Shown here: positions 34,917 through 44,866 of the stretch, piece by piece | How positions within the stretch are numbered: position 1 is the first letter of the stretch | Layout: each line of letters opens with the position of its first letter | From: Aequorivita sinensis | Lineage (GTDB): Bacteria > Bacteroidota > Bacteroidia > Flavobacteriales > Flavobacteriaceae | Direction of reading: 5' to 3' | DNA length: 64,000 bases | Assembly: GCF_006346335.1 (NCBI RefSeq) | Contig: NZ_VDMC01000001.1 | Coordinates: forward strand, 434,001-498,000 | Notes under the pieces: model-generated | What the model was told of the DNA's origin: nothing | The model's input: the letters and a program-made list of their open reading frames with translations, nothing else | Databases searched by the model: none | Program-made: the position numbers and the translations under genes

Positions 34917-35791
34917 AAAAAATACTGGTTACAGGCGCAAACGGACAATTGGGAAAATGCATACAAGATGCGGCAGCCGAATTTTCCGACTTTGAATTTG
35001 TCTTTGTTTCTAAGCAAGAATTAGATATTGAAAACCCAGAGTTGCTGAAGAAATATTTTAGCGAAAATAACTTCACTCATTGCATAAACACAGCAGCATA
35101 CACCAATGTAGAGAAAGCAGAAAGCGACGCCGAAAAAGCCTTTGCTGTTAATGCAGAAGCTGTTAAAAACTTAGCTTCAATTTGCACAAAGCACAATGTT
35201 GTTTTATTGCACGTTTCTACAGATTACGTTTTTGATGGCAAAAAAAGCAAAGCGTATTCAGAAAATGATGTTACCAACCCGATTAATGTTTATGGCGCTT
35301 CAAAGCTGAAGGGAGAAAGGTATATACAAGAAATCTGTAGTGCATTCTTTATTCTACGCACTTCGTGGCTTTATTCGCAATATGGCCATAATTTTCTTAA
35401 AACTATTTTGAAATACGCTGAAGCAGGAACACCGCTCACCATAACCACCGAGCAAACGGGAACGCCTACCAATGCAAATAATTTGGCGGAAGCCTTATTG
35501 CAAATGATTGCACAAGATTCCAAAGAGTATGGCGTTTATCATTACAGCAATGGAGGTGAAACAACTTGGTATGGTTTTGCGGAAGCAATACTACTGCAAA
35601 CCAAAAAATTAGAAGAAGCAAATCTTGCAAAAACCAACCATTACAGTACTTTTGCCGCAAGGCCAGAGTATAGTGTTTTAGACAATACAAAAGCAAAAAA
35701 TGTTTTGAATTTAAAACAACCAAATTGGCAGGAAAGCTTGCAAACGCTAACAAGAAAAATGATGATTAGTAATAATTTTGAGAGAGAATAA
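34913..35791 (+). CDS. rfbD: dTDP-4-dehydrorhamnose reductase
   Basis: RfbD reduces dTDP-4-keto-rhamnose with NAD(P)H to dTDP-L-rhamnose, the donor for surface glycans. The 292-residue SDR protein has VTGANGQLGK near the N-terminus, INTAAYTNVEKAE, VSTDYVFDGK and the YGASKLKGE (YxxxK) pair. It overlaps rfbC by four bases and abuts wecB without a gap, so rfbA-rfbC-rfbD-wecB-wecC form one tight operon. Confidence 0.94.
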   Translation: MKKILVTGANGQLGKCIQDAAAEFSDFEFVFVSKQELDIENPELLKKYFSENNFTHCINTAAYTNVEKAESDAEKAFAVNAEAVKNLASICTKHNVVLLHVSTDYVFDGKKSKAYSENDVTNPINVYGASKLKGERYIQEICSAFFILRTSWLYSQYGHNFLKTILKYAEAGTPLTITTEQTGTPTNANNLAEALLQMIAQDSKEYGVYHYSNGGETTWYGFAEAILLQTKKLEEANLAKTNHYSTFAARPEYSVLDNTKAKNVLNLKQPNWQESLQTLTRKMMISNNFERE

Positions 35792-36916
35792 ATGAAGAAA
35801 AAAAATTTAATAGTTTTTGGTACACGCCCAGAAGCTATAAAAATGGCTCCATTAGTTAAGGAGTTTTTAAAAAACGACAATTTTGAAACAACTGTTTGCG
35901 TTACGGCTCAACATCGTGAAATGCTAGATCAGGTACTTGAATTCTTCGAAATTAAACCTGATTACGATTTAAACTTAATGCGCCCTAACCAGAACCTTTA
36001 TACTTTAACGGCATCCATTATAGAAAATATGAAGCCTGTTCTAGATGAGGTAAAGCCAGACTATGTTTACGTTCATGGAGATACAACCACCTCTATGGCA
36101 GTTGGTATTGCAGCATTTTATAGCGGCGCAAAAATATGCCACGTAGAAGCTGGACTTCGCACATTTAACAGGCAGTATCCTTTTCCAGAAGAGTTTAACC
36201 GTCAATTAACAGGAAAAATTGCAGATTTTCATTTTTCTCCAACAGAGCTTTCAAAGAACAACCTATTAGCTGAAAACACTAAAGAAGAAAACATCTTAGT
36301 AACAGGGAATACTGTTATTGATGCGCTGCTTTACGGAATCGAAAAGGTAAATGCAGCCGATTTTAAGGATGATGAAATCGAGAACTTAAAAACAGTTTTA
36401 GACTTTCAGAAAAAGATAATTCTTGTAACAGGACATAGAAGAGAAAATCACGGAGATGGGCTTATAAAAATATGTTCTGCGTTAAAAACAATTGCAGAGA
36501 ATAATCCCGATGTAGAGATAATATACCCAGTTCACCTTAATCCAAATGTAAAGGGACCTGTAAACGAACTTCTTTCTGGAATTACTAATATTTATTTAGT
36601 GCCGCCATTAGCCTATCCATCTTTTATTTGGTTGATGGAAAAATCGTATTTAATTATTACAGATAGTGGTGGTATTCAAGAAGAAGCACCTAGTCTTGGT
36701 AAACCAGTGTTAGTTACTAGAACAACAACAGAACGCCCCGAAGCGGTTGAAGAAGGGACTGTTATTTTATTAGGAACCGATACAGATAGAATTGTTGAAG
36801 AATCGAATAATCTATTAAATAATACAAAATACTATAACGAGATGAGTATGTTGCACAATCCTTATGGAGATGGAAAGGCATCTGAAAGAATCGTTAATTT
36901 TATTGAAAAGAAATAA
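35792..36916 (+). CDS. wecB: UDP-N-acetylglucosamine 2-epimerase (non-hydrolysing)
   Basis: WecB interconverts UDP-GlcNAc and UDP-ManNAc. The 374-residue GT-B-fold protein shows FGTRPEAIKMAPLVKE, VTAQHREMLDQ, VHGDTTTSMA, HVEAGLRTF and the late TDSGGIQEEAP motif with the UDP-binding region. The start directly follows the rfbD stop. With wecC one base downstream it makes UDP-ManNAcA, so ManNAcA is probably part of the encoded glycan. Confidence 0.95.
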   Translation: MKKKNLIVFGTRPEAIKMAPLVKEFLKNDNFETTVCVTAQHREMLDQVLEFFEIKPDYDLNLMRPNQNLYTLTASIIENMKPVLDEVKPDYVYVHGDTTTSMAVGIAAFYSGAKICHVEAGLRTFNRQYPFPEEFNRQLTGKIADFHFSPTELSKNNLLAENTKEENILVTGNTVIDALLYGIEKVNAADFKDDEIENLKTVLDFQKKIILVTGHRRENHGDGLIKICSALKTIAENNPDVEIIYPVHLNPNVKGPVNELLSGITNIYLVPPLAYPSFIWLMEKSYLIITDSGGIQEEAPSLGKPVLVTRTTTERPEAVEEGTVILLGTDTDRIVEESNNLLNNTKYYNEMSMLHNPYGDGKASERIVNFIEKK

Positions 36917-36917
36917 T

Positions 36918-38126
36918 ATGGATAATAAACCCACAGTAGTAATGATGGGACTTGGTTATATAGGGTTGCCAACAGCAGCCTTAATAGCTAGTAGAGGAAT
37001 AAATGTAACAGGTGTTGATGTAAGTCAAAGTGTAGTCGATACAATAAATGAAGGTAAAATCCATATTGTTGAGCCTGAATTAGACGGATTAGTGCATCAC
37101 GTAGTGAAGAACGGCTTATTAAAGGCATCTACAGAGCCTGTAACGGCAGATGTTTATTTGATTGCAGTGCCAACTCCATTTAAAGGCAAACACGTGCCTG
37201 ACCTCGCTTATGTTGAAAGTGCCGTAAAGAATATAATACCTACCCTTACAAAAGGTGCCTTGGTTATTTTAGAATCTACAAGTCCAGTAGGAACTACTCA
37301 TAAAATTCGAGAAATAATTTACGAGGAACGTCCTGACTTAAAAGACGAAATCTACATTGCTTATTGTCCAGAACGCGTATTGCCAGGGAATGTAATTTAT
37401 GAACTTGAGCAAAATGATCGCGCGATAGGGGGAATTGATGAAGCTTCTACCGACAAAGCTGTAAGTTTCTATAAAAATTTTGTAAAAGGAGAATTACATA
37501 AAACCAACTCACAAACTGCAGAGATGTGCAAATTGGTTGAAAACTCATCTCGAGATGTTCAAATAGCATTTGCAAATGAGTTATCAATGATTTGTGATAA
37601 AGCAGACATCAATGTTTGGGAATTAATCCGATTAGCCAATAAACATCCTCGAGTAAATATCTTACAACCAGGAACAGGGGTTGGAGGTCACTGTATTGCA
37701 GTAGATCCGTGGTTTATTGTTTCAGAGTTTCCTGAAGAAGCAAAAATGATACGCGCTGCACGTGAGATAAATAACTACAAAACCGAGTGGGCGATAGAGA
37801 AAGTGAAAAATGCTGCACTTCAGTTTAAAATTGATAACGGAAGAGATGCAGTAATAGCCTGCATGGGCCTTGCTTTTAAACCTAATATTGATGATTTAAG
37901 AGAATCACCAGCATTACATGTAGCAGATCAACTTAGTACAGATGGGTTTAATGTTTTATTTGTTGAACCAAATTTAAGGGAGCATAGTGTATACGAATTG
38001 ACATCTTTATCAGATGCCAAGAAGAAATGTGATATTATGGTATTCTTAGTAGCTCATAACGAGTTTAAAGGTTTAAATGGAGATATAGATATGCAGGTTT
38101 TAGATTTTTGTGGGATTAGAAGTTAA
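36918..38126 (+). CDS. wecC: UDP-N-acetyl-D-mannosamine dehydrogenase
   Basis: WecC oxidises UDP-ManNAc to UDP-ManNAcA with two NAD+. The 402-residue protein begins MDNKPTVVMMGLGYIGLPTA with the NAD-binding motif, and has VPTPFKGKHVPDL, ESTSPVGTTHKI, YCPERVLPG, the domain-linking LVENSSRDVQIAFANEL and the catalytic-cysteine segment GVGGHCIAVDPWF. A longer in-frame reading to 36864 would overlap wecB by 53 bases, so the ATG at 36918, one base after wecB, is preferred. Confidence 0.94.
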   Translation: MDNKPTVVMMGLGYIGLPTAALIASRGINVTGVDVSQSVVDTINEGKIHIVEPELDGLVHHVVKNGLLKASTEPVTADVYLIAVPTPFKGKHVPDLAYVESAVKNIIPTLTKGALVILESTSPVGTTHKIREIIYEERPDLKDEIYIAYCPERVLPGNVIYELEQNDRAIGGIDEASTDKAVSFYKNFVKGELHKTNSQTAEMCKLVENSSRDVQIAFANELSMICDKADINVWELIRLANKHPRVNILQPGTGVGGHCIAVDPWFIVSEFPEEAKMIRAAREINNYKTEWAIEKVKNAALQFKIDNGRDAVIACMGLAFKPNIDDLRESPALHVADQLSTDGFNVLFVEPNLREHSVYELTSLSDAKKKCDIMVFLVAHNEFKGLNGDIDMQVLDFCGIRS

Positions 38127-38337
38127 CATGTATTTCTCAAGAAACACTTAATTTGAGCCTAGTTGTAATCATTAAAAAAGATTTCTTGTTAAATGCAAAT
38201 CTTACCCTAATTTTACAATTCAAGAAACATTGTTAAAAGGGTTTAGTTTAATATTTAATATCATCTAGAAACTTATGCGATAGACTTGCATCAGTTTTAA
38301 ATATTTAAAGTCAAAATAATTCATAATATTATATTTT

Positions 38338-39297
38338 ATGGCGCAGCAACAATCAGTAGAGGAAATAGATTTAGGATATCTGTTTAAAAAACTTAAAGAG
38401 ACTTCAAAAAATTTAATTAAACTCGTCTTTAAAGTTTTAGATTTTTATTTAAAATTTTGGATAGTTGTACTAGCTTTAATTCTATTAGGGGTGGCTTATG
38501 GGTTCTATTTAGATAGTAATGCTAAAAACGAATATGAAAACCAAGGAATTATTATTCCAAACTTTGAAAGTGTTGATTATTTATATAACAATATAGAATA
38601 CTTTAATAACAAGATTAAAACGCGAGATACTGTTTTCTTAAAACAAGTTCTTGCAGAAGATTTTGGAGCAATTAAGAAAATTGAAATAGAACCAATTTCT
38701 GATATTTATAATATGATGACTAAGTCTAAAGAACAGACGGATGTTTTTAGAATTATATATCAGAATCAGGAATTAGATAAATTCTTTGAGGATTTATCCA
38801 ACAGCAAGTATTTTAAATATCATAAGATTAATTTCGTTACAAGGGGTGAAGTTAACCCAGAAATGGTGATATCAAAAATTTTAGATTATTGGAATAGTAA
38901 TCAACTTTACGGTGAGTACAGCTCTTTATATCAAAAAAATGCGGATTATCAGGTTGATGAATACCGAAAAATGAATGCACAAATAGACTCTATTCTATCT
39001 AGTGTTGTAAACAGTAACCAAAAGGATCAATTATCGGGTGTGATCATTAATGAAAACAGTAATCTATTTGCTTTATTTGATAGAAAAAAGGAAATTTTAG
39101 ATAAAGTACTTGAAATAGAAAAAAAACGAGTTGATTACAAAGATGTTGTTCGATTGGTAAGTATGGATTACAATAAAGAAATACACCACTTTTCAAATAA
39201 AATTAAATATCCTATAATCTTTATTTTCTTATTTTCTTTAGGAGCTTTTATAATTTATGCTTTTAAATACTTACGACAATACGCGGAACAAGAGTAA
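38338..39297 (+). CDS. Wzz-like chain-length/tyrosine-kinase-adaptor-type membrane protein
   Basis: This 319-residue protein has the layout of polysaccharide co-polymerases: one membrane helix near residues 42-60, a largely helical periplasmic domain and a second helix near 285-307. The N-terminal cytoplasmic SVEEIDLGYLFKKL segment is typical of Bacteroidota Wzz-like proteins. The usual proline-rich motif before TM2 is weak here, so identification rests on layout and location between wecC and the flippase. It has 211 bases of leader without another gene. Confidence 0.7.
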   Translation: MAQQQSVEEIDLGYLFKKLKETSKNLIKLVFKVLDFYLKFWIVVLALILLGVAYGFYLDSNAKNEYENQGIIIPNFESVDYLYNNIEYFNNKIKTRDTVFLKQVLAEDFGAIKKIEIEPISDIYNMMTKSKEQTDVFRIIYQNQELDKFFEDLSNSKYFKYHKINFVTRGEVNPEMVISKILDYWNSNQLYGEYSSLYQKNADYQVDEYRKMNAQIDSILSSVVNSNQKDQLSGVIINENSNLFALFDRKKEILDKVLEIEKKRVDYKDVVRLVSMDYNKEIHHFSNKIKYPIIFIFLFSLGAFIIYAFKYLRQYAEQE

Positions 39298-39598
39298 AAT
39301 GTATATTAATAAATAATACCTGTTTAGAAGGTAAAAGCTTTTGGCTATATAGTTTTGTAACCCATTACTAACTTAAATAACTAAAGTGTAATTAAAAGGT
39401 AGTTTAAAGTTTAATTGCTTTCAATTTTAAATTATTAAGATGAATGGTGTGTTAATTTATACTATAATCTTTTTATAGTGATTATATAAGTTCACAACTT
39501 GTTCTAGTACCAAAACCTTGTGTGTAATAACGCATAAGTAGGTTAAACACATTCTTTTTGATGATAAAACACACTACAAACATTAAAGGTTTTGAAAT

Positions 39599-40780
39599 TT
39601 GAAACTGATAGGTAGAATAAAACCCCTAATTTTTAACAATGTTTCTCTACTTGTAGTGGTATTGGGTGCGTTGAGTAACTTTGTATTGATTTTATTTATA
39701 AAGAAATTCATCCCAGAATCCTTTAATACGTATTCACTTTATATAACTTATTTATCAATAATAGTTTCATTTGGGCTAGTAGGGTTTGATCAAATTATGT
39801 TACGGTTGTCCAAAATTGAGGCAGAAAAAACAGTAATATCAAAGGATGTTTTTATTTCTATTTTAGTTTCTGGTGTAGTTGCTCCTATAGTTATTTCGTA
39901 TTATTTCAGTTTAAGATATGAATCTCTTCACTTTATATTCTTAACCATATCTGGGCTATCAATAAACTCAATGATACTAGCCTATAATACGTTGAGGTTA
40001 AATAAAAACTTTTTAAAATCGCAACTTTTTCACAATGGGTACAAAGTGGTGTTTTTATTAACTTTTGTTATGTTATATTTTTTTATAGCATTCCAAGTAG
40101 ATTATATTGTTTTAGTTGCCACCGCTATACTTTTTGTTTTTGGAATATTTGCTATTTCGAATATTTATCAAAATATCAGTATTTCACAAGAAAGAACTAG
40201 TTCTCTTTTAAATTATTTTTTCTCCTTTTCAATTAATATGGCTTTATTGACTGCCCTTTCATATGGGGAGCGAATTTTAATTGCAAATGAGTTGGGAGAA
40301 GAAGTTTTTGGGAATTATTTTTATTATTCTACAATTTTTCTATTCCCCTTAACCTTACTACAATATTACGTAGGTTTTAAAGAACTTGTATATTTTAAAG
40401 AAGGAGTAAACAAAAAGTTATTACACAGTAAACTATTAAAAATATTTGTTGGTGGAGCCTTAATTGTTGCAGTTGTAATTTTACTAGTTAAAATAGATGG
40501 TGGAACATTTTTAACAATAGATATTAAAACCAATCTTACCTTAGTAATTCTATTGTCTGCATTGGGGATTATTAAATTAGTATATGGTCTCTTTTCGGCT
40601 TTAATGGGAGCCAAGGCGAAGTATCAGGATATATATTTAATAAATATTTTCACTTTTATTTTGCTTGCTATTTTACTGCCGCTCCTTTTTTTATTAGGAA
40701 TTACAGTAAACCTTGTTGTTCTAGGGTTAATTATAATCTTTGCGGCTAGAGGTGCATTTATTTATTTGAAATATGCGTAG
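39599..40780 (+). CDS. Polysaccharide flippase-like membrane protein (Wzx/MOP type)
   Basis: This 393-residue protein has around ten to eleven hydrophobic segments spread over its whole length and resembles the MOP-superfamily flippases that move lipid-linked oligosaccharides across the inner membrane. It is shorter than typical Wzx (about 420-480 residues). The start is TTG at 39599, preceded by 301 non-coding bases. It overlaps the next membrane gene by eight bases, so the two are surely cotranscribed. Confidence 0.7.
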   Translation: MKLIGRIKPLIFNNVSLLVVVLGALSNFVLILFIKKFIPESFNTYSLYITYLSIIVSFGLVGFDQIMLRLSKIEAEKTVISKDVFISILVSGVVAPIVISYYFSLRYESLHFIFLTISGLSINSMILAYNTLRLNKNFLKSQLFHNGYKVVFLLTFVMLYFFIAFQVDYIVLVATAILFVFGIFAISNIYQNISISQERTSSLLNYFFSFSINMALLTALSYGERILIANELGEEVFGNYFYYSTIFLFPLTLLQYYVGFKELVYFKEGVNKKLLHSKLLKIFVGGALIVAVVILLVKIDGGTFLTIDIKTNLTLVILLSALGIIKLVYGLFSALMGAKAKYQDIYLINIFTFILLAILLPLLFLLGITVNLVVLGLIIIFAARGAFIYLKYA

Positions 40781-41969
40781 AGATCTCAATTCGATAACCA
40801 AGTTGTTTTGCAAAGCGGAAAACCTGCCTATAATCGTATTAATTCTATTTTTTCTATCAGAGCTCAGTACGACGATTGCATACGATACGAGAATGAGTTT
40901 CTACAACTTTAGCCTTGTTGTTAAAGCTTTATTTATAGCGTATGTTGCTCTTGATTTATTAAAAAACTTTAAAACACATAAAAACACTGTTTTGTTCTTA
41001 ATAGGTATTTCAGGTGTTTTTTTTATAGGACAATTAAGTTTTAACAACTTTACGTTAGGCCCAAATTTTTTAGAAAATTGCATTTACTTTGGGCGTTATA
41101 TTTTTGTGTTTTTTGTAATGCTGTTTTTAGTAAATAATAAGCATTCCTTTTCACCAAAATTTTATTACGTATATGAGAAAATAGTAATACTTAACAGTAT
41201 TATTGTAATCACTACTATTGTTTTCGACTTGCCTATTTTTAAAACCTATTATAATCGTTTTGGTTCTAGTGGTGCATTCATGACACCTAGCATGATTACC
41301 TACTTTAATGCTTTTGCTCTTACCTATTTTTTACATAAGTATATCAATAAAAGAAAAAACTTAATTGAATTAATTTTGGTTAGTATAGTATGCTTCTTAA
41401 CTGGGACTAAAGCATTAATTTTCTTCTTTCTTTTGACATTATTTCATTTTACTTTATTGCAAAGGCTATATGCTAAAAAAAGCTTTTATATGTTTTTCTT
41501 TGGGCTCATAGTGTTGTTGATTTTATTAAAAGATAAGATTACAGAATTTATATTTGTTAATTTTAAACCGCTGCTTGTTGTTTATGAAGAACGCGGCCTT
41601 ATATCTTCATTGACATCGTTGAGGGATGTTAATTTTAGAAATAATTTTTTTCCAGTTATATCAGAAAAATGGAATTTATATAATTTTTTATTTGGAGGAA
41701 CCGATTTCGAAATATATCGCGTAGAGTTTGAAATTTTTGATGTTTTTCTGTTTTTTGGAATAGTTGGAATGCTTCTTTATCTATTCTTTTATTTTAAAAA
41801 TATAATGAACTTTAATAAAATGAAGCGTTTTGGAAAAGTTCAAATGGGAATATTGATGCTTACTGCTTTAATCTCAGGTAATTTTTTAAATAATGCCCCT
41901 ATTGCCTTCTATTTAATAATAGTTTTGAATGAGTTAAGGCAGGATGACCTTAAAAATATAACACTATAA
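40773..41969 (+). CDS. Polymerase-like polytopic membrane protein 1
   Basis: This 398-residue protein has about ten membrane helices with a mid-protein Phe/Leu-rich stretch and a longer extracytoplasmic loop around residues 265-315 (EERGLISSLTSLRDVNFRNN). The layout resembles Wzy O-antigen polymerases, which vary greatly in sequence, and TGTKALIFFF resembles the TGSRT-like segment of Wzy/WaaL proteins. It overlaps the flippase gene and precedes a second such protein by 29 bases. Confidence 0.6.
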   Translation: MRRDLNSITKLFCKAENLPIIVLILFFLSELSTTIAYDTRMSFYNFSLVVKALFIAYVALDLLKNFKTHKNTVLFLIGISGVFFIGQLSFNNFTLGPNFLENCIYFGRYIFVFFVMLFLVNNKHSFSPKFYYVYEKIVILNSIIVITTIVFDLPIFKTYYNRFGSSGAFMTPSMITYFNAFALTYFLHKYINKRKNLIELILVSIVCFLTGTKALIFFFLLTLFHFTLLQRLYAKKSFYMFFFGLIVLLILLKDKITEFIFVNFKPLLVVYEERGLISSLTSLRDVNFRNNFFPVISEKWNLYNFLFGGTDFEIYRVEFEIFDVFLFFGIVGMLLYLFFYFKNIMNFNKMKRFGKVQMGILMLTALISGNFLNNAPIAFYLIIVLNELRQDDLKNITL

Positions 41970-41998
41970 TTCATATTTCTTTAAAAATTTGAGTAGTA

Positions 41999-43261
41999 AT
42001 GGATCAACTAATTTATTTATCGTTCTCTGCAATTTACCTGTTATTAGGGATTGTTACTGTACTCAATTTATCTTTTAAGGACACTGCATTAAAGGTATTT
42101 ATAATCCTTACAGTATTGCTACCTATTACTAAATTTACGACTACTTTCCATACCCAATTACAGGTTTCCTTTTATTACTTTTATTTTGTTGGTATTGCCA
42201 TACTGTTTTTTGCAAAAGTAGCTTCAAACAGGAGGTTCAGCATTAACTTGTTAACTTGTTGTATACTGTTAGGTGTAGTTTTAATAGGTTATATATTTCA
42301 TTATATTTTTTTGGTCGAAGAATCTAGAAAATTCACCAACGTACTTAAGGATATAAAACCTTTCATATTAATTCCTCTAGGCTTTATTTTTATGGATCAG
42401 CTGGGTAGTAGGCTTGAAAAAATATTGACTAAGGTGTTTTGTTTAAAATTGCTATGGGCAAACCTAGCTGTTACTGGTATTATGTTTTATTTAATGGTAA
42501 CTAAAAGTATTCATCTTAAATTAACTGATGACCCATATTACAAATTTGAAGAATTACGATATGAGACTTTAGGGAGCTATTTTGGAATATTTTATCTTAC
42601 TTTCGCTATTTTCAATAGAAGAAAACTTTCATTTATCGAATTGGGGCTTTGCCTAGCTCCGTTGTTATTTACCGGAAATAGAACTCTAATTTTTTCAGTT
42701 TTAATTATAATTAGTCTTTACTACATTTTAAGATTATCATTTGCGAAAATAATTGCCTTTATAGTTTCTGCTATAAGTCTACTTTCTGTTTTTGGCTATT
42801 TAGTAATGAAATCTGAAGAAGGATCTCCTCTTTCCAGGTTTAAACTTTTACTTGATCCGGATTATATTCAATATGCTTTATTGAACAGGTTTTCGCCTTT
42901 CGTAAGTTCTTTAAAGAGTTTTGAAGGTTTAGATTACTTTATAGGGAAAGGTTTAGGGTTTTCCTTCTTTATTCCATGGTTCCATTATAGAGATAATATT
43001 GATATTTATAATATATATATCGATAATCTATACTTAACACTTTATGCAAAATTTGGAATCTTCTTTATGGTGTTCTTTATAGTAATGTTTTTGTTTTTAA
43101 AAACATACAATAATCTTGGGAGTGCTATTTTTTATTTTGCATTTATATTGATTCTTTCAATAACAAATGCATTCATATATCAATATAATTTTCTGTGGAT
43201 TTTTATCCTTTTTGCGTTTCCGTTTAATACTAAAAACCGATTAACGGAGGATAAAATGTGA
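41999..43261 (+). CDS. Polymerase-like polytopic membrane protein 2
   Basis: This 420-residue protein has about eleven membrane helices. The central FTGNRTLIFSVLI segment and a long loop with LLNRFSPFVSSLKSFEGLDYF fit O-antigen polymerase/ligase (Wzy/WaaL) membrane proteins. The last 31 codons recur in a diverged, stop-containing copy at 44575-44676, across the LRR gene. The next gene of this operon seems to be missing: downstream only 27 bases separate its TGA from the LRR gene on the other strand. Confidence 0.65.
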   Translation: MDQLIYLSFSAIYLLLGIVTVLNLSFKDTALKVFIILTVLLPITKFTTTFHTQLQVSFYYFYFVGIAILFFAKVASNRRFSINLLTCCILLGVVLIGYIFHYIFLVEESRKFTNVLKDIKPFILIPLGFIFMDQLGSRLEKILTKVFCLKLLWANLAVTGIMFYLMVTKSIHLKLTDDPYYKFEELRYETLGSYFGIFYLTFAIFNRRKLSFIELGLCLAPLLFTGNRTLIFSVLIIISLYYILRLSFAKIIAFIVSAISLLSVFGYLVMKSEEGSPLSRFKLLLDPDYIQYALLNRFSPFVSSLKSFEGLDYFIGKGLGFSFFIPWFHYRDNIDIYNIYIDNLYLTLYAKFGIFFMVFFIVMFLFLKTYNNLGSAIFYFAFILILSITNAFIYQYNFLWIFILFAFPFNTKNRLTEDKM

Positions 43262-43288
43262 TAATCACATTTGGTATTACCCAAAAAA

Positions 43289-44386
43289 CTAGTCTTTTAT
43301 AAACTTCTTTGTTGCAGAATTACCATTTAAAATAACTTGAATAAAATAAAGTCCTTTAGATAATTTTGAAACATCTATTGAGCTCGTCGATGATGCTGAT
43401 TCCTTTATCAGGCTACCATTAGTAGAATAGATTCGAACCGAATCAATAGGCTCTTTGCTATTAATATTTAAAATGTTTTGAGATGGATTTGGGTATATTG
43501 TATAGGATTGAAGACTAAAATCTTGAGTGCCTAAATTACAATCTTCACTATAATATGTCCATGGAGATTTACACCAAGTTAGGCCATACCCACCACAACT
43601 TTGATTATTTGCATGATTTATATCATCTACTTGAATACAATTTAGGTTTGGATTTCTTTCTGTCCACAAATCATGCAACATATGATTATTGCCATTTTTA
43701 ATATTCAAACTGACCAATTGATTATCCTCACATATTAAAGCGCTAAGTTTTGGATTCTGAGATAAATCTAGTTCAGTTAATAAATTTTCATGACATAACA
43801 TATAATATAAATTCGGATTCTGACTCATATCTAAAGTCGTTAAAAGGTTACCGGCGGGAGCAAAAGTTTGAAGGTAGGGGTTATTAGTTACATCTAAATA
43901 TGTTAATTGGTTACCTGCACAATAAAAATTTTCAAGTAATGAATTTTGAGAAACATCTAAACTTGTTAAAAAATTGCTACTGCATTCTAAGGTTTTAAGG
44001 TCTAGGAGGTGGGAAACATCTAAACTCGTTAAAAGATTGTTCCTGCAATTTAATTCTTCTATCCCTAAATTTTGACTTAAATTTATATTGGTTAGTTGAT
44101 TTTTACGAACATCTAATTTAATAAGATTCGTGAAACTTTGGATTCCTTCAACGGAAGAGATATCTTGGTCACGGACCATTAATCCAAAAACAGCAAGTGC
44201 TTCGCTTTCTTGAATTTCCCCATCATTATTTAGGTCAACTTTAGAATTGATAATTCCATCTCCAGTAGTGTCTGCGCAAATTGTATTAACCAAAGCGTTT
44301 TTAAAGTTTGCATCAGGGATGTTTACAATTTGAGCTTGAGTTATAAAGCCAAAGAATATAAAAGGTATTATGTAAAAATTATTCAT
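43289..44386 (-). CDS. Secreted leucine-rich-repeat protein with type IX sorting domain
   Basis: This 365-residue protein has a signal peptide (about 1-18), then DANFKNALV and DLNNDGEIQESEA segments, a run of leucine-rich repeats (TSLDVS-, TYLDVT-, TELDLS-type units, about 85-235) and a C-terminal T9SS type A sorting domain (about 293-365: IYPNPSQNILNI, VRIYSTNGSLIKE, KGLYFIQVI, KKFIKD). It should be exported by Sec, moved by T9SS and attached to the surface. It is the only gene on the minus strand here apart from the ligase next to it, inside a polysaccharide locus, between two copies of a polymerase tail. Confidence 0.9.
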   Translation of the reverse strand: MNNFYIIPFIFFGFITQAQIVNIPDANFKNALVNTICADTTGDGIINSKVDLNNDGEIQESEALAVFGLMVRDQDISSVEGIQSFTNLIKLDVRKNQLTNINLSQNLGIEELNCRNNLLTSLDVSHLLDLKTLECSSNFLTSLDVSQNSLLENFYCAGNQLTYLDVTNNPYLQTFAPAGNLLTTLDMSQNPNLYYMLCHENLLTELDLSQNPKLSALICEDNQLVSLNIKNGNNHMLHDLWTERNPNLNCIQVDDINHANNQSCGGYGLTWCKSPWTYYSEDCNLGTQDFSLQSYTIYPNPSQNILNINSKEPIDSVRIYSTNGSLIKESASSTSSIDVSKLSKGLYFIQVILNGNSATKKFIKD

Positions 44387-44574
44387 CGTTATGTTTTTAT
44401 GTTTGATAACAGCAAATAGTTCACTTCTGCATTACACCCTAAACTTAATCTATTAATACCTAATAAAATGTTGTACACAATAATACTCCCTTAAATTCAG
44501 ACCATAATCATAATCTAAATTAGAAAAAAAGCATGGAAACGGTTTAATTTGCGATTTTTCCTAATATGAAAAAT

Positions 44575-44676
44575 AATAACGCATTCAATTATCAATATAA
44601 TTTTTTGTGAATTTTTATCCTTTTTGCTTTTCCGTTTAATAGTAATAATCAATTAACGAAAGGGAAAATGTTGTAA
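44575..44676 (+). pseudogene. Diverged second copy of the polymerase 2 tail
   Basis: Translation of 44575-44676 gives a 33-codon tail sharing 24 of 31 residues with the C-terminus of the polymerase 2 gene (NAF.YQYNFL.IFILFAFPFN...LT..KM), interrupted by TGA at 44608-44610 where the intact gene has TGG (Trp). The similarity continues about 20 bases past both stops. It begins abruptly after an AT-rich stretch. This is a remnant of another allele or paralogue, and the LRR gene lies between the two copies. Confidence 0.8.
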
Positions 44677-44774
44677 TGACACTTGATGTTATCGAATACA
44701 TTTTATAGGACCCACAACACATCATTTTTATTAAAATGCTCAACAGTTATTTAAAGATAACAGTAAAAGAGAAG

Positions 44775-44852
44775 ATGATGAAAAAATTTGTTGTTGTTTG
44801 TGGAGGATATTCTGAAAAGCTTAGATGTGATTGTAAAGGGATTAAAATCTAA
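44775..44852 (+). pseudogene. Short coding remnant after the polymerase-tail copy
   Basis: The 480-base interval 44387-44866 also holds a 25-codon frame starting MMKKFVVVCGGYSEKL and ending at a TAA. The start resembles the N-terminus of a cytoplasmic enzyme, but the frame is far too short for one. It may be what is left of the gene that once followed the second polymerase copy. No domain can be assigned. Confidence 0.25.
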
Positions 44853-44866
44853 CTTGTCTTGACGCT

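Noticed and set aside
38127-38337. Possible promoter or riboswitch in the gap before the Wzz-like gene
   Set aside because: Only a one-mismatch -7-like TAGACTTG was found and no convincing conserved fold can be drawn.
39298-39598. Gap before the flippase gene examined for a gene
   Set aside because: No frame of useful length; only a weak AT-rich hairpin (near 39459-39480) is seen.
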